DNA of 64,000 nt from Actinoplanes oblitus (GTDB taxonomy: Bacteria; Actinomycetota; Actinomycetes; Mycobacteriales; Micromonosporaceae): contig NZ_CP126980.1 in NCBI RefSeq assembly GCF_030252345.1, positions 8,379,501 through 8,443,500 on the forward strand, given 5' to 3'. The notes below the pieces were generated by a model. That model was not told where the DNA came from and did not search any database. It saw nothing but the letters and a program-made list of their open reading frames with translations. Below, piece by piece: positions 62,044-64,000 of the stretch (the first letter of the stretch is position 1; the number at the start of each line of letters is the position of its first letter). A program made the translations under genes and the position numbers.

Positions 62044-64000
62044 TTAGTCGCGGCGCTCGCCACGGTCACCGGACGGCCGGGACCGGCGGCGACGGGGCTC
62101 GCCGCCACCCTCCCGGTTCTCCCGGGGGGCGCGCTCCTCGCGCGGCTTGCCCTCGGCGTCGGCGGCGGCCGGCGCGGCGGCCGGGGCCTCCTCGCCCTCC
62201 GGGCGGACCTTGTCCAGGTAGATCTTGCCGCGCGCGTCGATGTCCGCGATCTGGACCTCGACCTTGTCGCCGACGTTGAGGAAGTCCTCGACCTTGTCGA
62301 CCCGCTTGCCGTCGCCCACCTTGGAGATGTGCAGCAGGCCGTCGCGGCCGGGCAGCAGCGAGATGAACGCGCCGAACGCGGCCGTCTTCACCACGGTGCC
62401 GAGGAACTTGTCGCCCATCTTCGGCAGGGTCGGGTTGGCGATCGCGTTGATCCGCTCGACCGCGGCCTCGGCGGCCGGACCGTTGGTCGCGCCGACGTAG
62501 ATCGTGCCGTCGTCCTCGATGGAGATGTCGGCGCCGGTCTCGTCCTGGATCGCGTTGATGGTCTGACCCTTGGGGCCGATCACCATGCCGATCTTGTCGA
62601 CCGGGATCTTCACGGTGGTGACCCGCGGGGCGTGCTCGCTCATCGCGGCCGGGGCCTCGATCGCGGCGGTCATCACGCCCAGGATGGTCGCCCGGGCCTC
62701 GTGCGCCTGCTGCAGCGCGCCGGCCAGCACGTCCGACGGGATGCCGTCGAGCTTGGTGTCCAGCTGCAGGGCGGTGACGAACTCGCTGGTGCCGGCGACC
62801 TTGAAGTCCATGTCGCCGAACGCGTCCTCGGCGCCCAGGATGTCGGTCAGCGCGATGTACTGCGTCTTGCCGTCGACCTCGTCGGAGATCAGGCCCATCG
62901 CGATGCCGGCGACCGGCGCCTTCAGCGGCACACCGGCGGCGAGCAGGGACAGCGTCGAGGCGCAGACCGAGCCCATCGAGGTGGAGCCGTTGGAACCGAG
63001 GGCCTCGGAGACCTGGCGGATCGCGTACGGGAACTCCTCGCGCGAGGGCAGCACCGGGACCAGCGCGCGCTCGGCCAGCGCACCGTGGCCGATCTCACGC
63101 CGCTTCGGCGAGCCCACCCGGCCGGTCTCACCGGTCGAGTACGGCGGGAAGTTGTAGTTGTGCATGTAGCGCTTGGTCTTCTCGGGGGCGAGAGTGTCCA
63201 GCGCCTGCTCCATGCGCAGCATGTTCAGCGTGGTGACGCCCAGGATCTGGGTCTCGCCACGCTCGAACAGCGCCGAGCCGTGCACCCGCGGCAGCACGCC
63301 GATCTGCGCGGTCAGCGGGCGGATGTCCCGCGGGCCGCGGCCGTCGATGCGGATCTGCTCGCGCAGCACCCGCTGCCGGACCTCGGACTTGGTGATCGAG
63401 CGGAACGCCGCGCTGATCTCCTTCTCCCGGCCCTCGAACCGCTCGCCGAGCAGCTCGTGCGCCTTCGCCTTGACCAGGTCGAGGGCTTCCTCGCGCTCCT
63501 GCTTGCCGGCGATCTTCAGGGCCTCGGCGGTCTCGCCGCGGACCGCGTCGCTGACCGCCGCGAGCACGTCGTCCTGGTAGTCCAGGAAGACCGGGAACTC
63601 GGCGACCGGCTTGGCGGCGACGTCGGCCAGCTCGCTCTGCGCGCGGCAGAGCTCGCGGATCGCCGGCTTGGCGGCCTCCAGGCCGCTGGCCACGATCTCC
63701 TCGGTCGGCGCGACGGCACCGGCCGCGATCAGCTTGACCGCCTGCGGGGTGGCCTCGGCCTCGACCATCATGATCGCGACGTCGCCCTCGGCGGTGACGC
63801 GACCGGCGACCACCATGTCGAAGGTGGCCCGCTCCAGCTCCTCGATGGTCGGGAAGGCCACCCACTGGCCGTCGATGTGCGCGACCCGGGTCGAGCCGAC
63901 CGGGCCGCTGAACGGCAGGCCGGAGAGCTTGGTGGACATCGACGCGGCGTTCATCGCGACGACGTCGTACGGGTGCGCGGGGTCGAGGGCCAGCACGGTC
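62044..64000 (-). CDS. pnp: Polyribonucleotide nucleotidyltransferase, 5' end missing
   Basis: 3'-5' phosphorolytic exoribonuclease and RNA polymerase. Runs off the right edge, so the N-terminal part of the first RNase PH domain is absent. Present: the rest of PH1, the helical domain ([21 protein letters not shown]), PH2 with RRIDGRG-type [13 protein letters not shown] and [19 protein letters not shown]-like IAMGLI, the KH domain ([16 protein letters not shown]), the S1 domain ([31 protein letters not shown]) and an Arg/Glu/Gly-rich tail. 650 or more residues visible. Confidence 0.97.
   Translation of the reverse strand, partial: TVLALDPAHPYDVVAMNAASMSTKLSGLPFSGPVGSTRVAHIDGQWVAFPTIEELERATFDMVVAGRVTAEGDVAIMMVEAEATPQAVKLIAAGAVAPTEEIVASGLEAAKPAIRELCRAQSELADVAAKPVAEFPVFLDYQDDVLAAVSDAVRGETAEALKIAGKQEREEALDLVKAKAHELLGERFEGREKEISAAFRSITKSEVRQRVLREQIRIDGRGPRDIRPLTAQIGVLPRVHGSALFERGETQILGVTTLNMLRMEQALDTLAPEKTKRYMHNYNFPPYSTGETGRVGSPKRREIGHGALAERALVPVLPSREEFPYAIRQVSEALGSNGSTSMGSVCASTLSLLAAGVPLKAPVAGIAMGLISDEVDGKTQYIALTDILGAEDAFGDMDFKVAGTSEFVTALQLDTKLDGIPSDVLAGALQQAHEARATILGVMTAAIEAPAAMSEHAPRVTTVKIPVDKIGMVIGPKGQTINAIQDETGADISIEDDGTIYVGATNGPAAEAAVERINAIANPTLPKMGDKFLGTVVKTAAFGAFISLLPGRDGLLHISKVGDGKRVDKVEDFLNVGDKVEVQIADIDARGKIYLDKVRPEGEEAPAAAPAAADAEGKPREERAPRENREGGGEPRRRRSRPSGDRGERRD

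Overview
The window is about 72% GC, has dense genes with GC-rich third codon positions, many GTG and two or more TTG starts, and F420-type, ClgR/PspA, GluABCD, DUF3046 and UdgX genes. That points to a high-GC actinobacterium. Gene order (hflX, dapF, miaA, miaB, recX, recA, pspA, clgR, pgsA, rimO, ftsK, RNase J, dapA, dapB, pepR, pnp) matches the conserved core block of Mycobacterium and Streptomyces, and protein style suggests Micromonosporaceae, perhaps Actinoplanes. The genus is inference; no search was run. This is chromosomal core sequence: I see no IS element, prophage, integrase, CRISPR array, rRNA or tRNA.

Layout. 0.2-8 kb: a Pro/Gln/Gly-tailed membrane-anchored protein, hflX, ACT-domain malic enzyme, and a minus-strand miaA-dapF-GDPD run. 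8-13 kb: DUF349 protein, a D-amino-acid-oxidase-like flavoenzyme, and a two-gene accessory unit (2TM-TrkA-RyR protein plus SLOG-type protein). 13-24 kb: miaB, gluABCD glutamate ABC transporter, RNase Y, recX, recA, DUF3046. 24-31 kb: udgX, a MocR regulator divergent from a flavin-barrel/GNAT fusion, and a Ser/Thr kinase. 31-39 kb: Lhr helicase, an LLM oxidoreductase, a SAM hydrolase, and a Nei-type glycosylase. 39-44.5 kb: the envelope-stress set clgR-pspA-pspM with cinA, pgsA and rimO. 44.6-47 kb: GT-C glycosyltransferase, a Cys-rich SufR-like regulator, DUF3291. 47-57.5 kb: ftsK, YbjN, a streptogrisin-like protease, RNase J, dapA, DUF2752, a YcaQ-type glycosylase and two GNATs. 57.5-59 kb: a non-coding stretch with two minisatellite arrays. 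59-64 kb: dapB, PAP2, pepR, and pnp running off the right edge.

Themes. RNA decay and modification (RNase Y, RNase J, PNPase, MiaA, MiaB, RimO), DNA repair (RecA, RecX, UdgX, Lhr, Nei, YcaQ) and lysine/DAP synthesis (dapA, dapB, dapF) dominate. At least fifteen genes have a TANNNT -10 hexamer 6-9 nt before the start codon and no Shine-Dalgarno, so leaderless transcription looks common.

The most novel-looking signal is a dispersed intergenic element of about 115 bp, present four times (5242, 37866, 47138, 58858). Every copy lies downstream of a gene and in that gene's orientation. It has a 13-bp stem whose base pairs change in a compensatory way while the apical loop and flanks stay conserved. 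The RyR/TrkA-SLOG pair and a duplicated operator-like 30-mer around the SufR-like regulator are next in interest.
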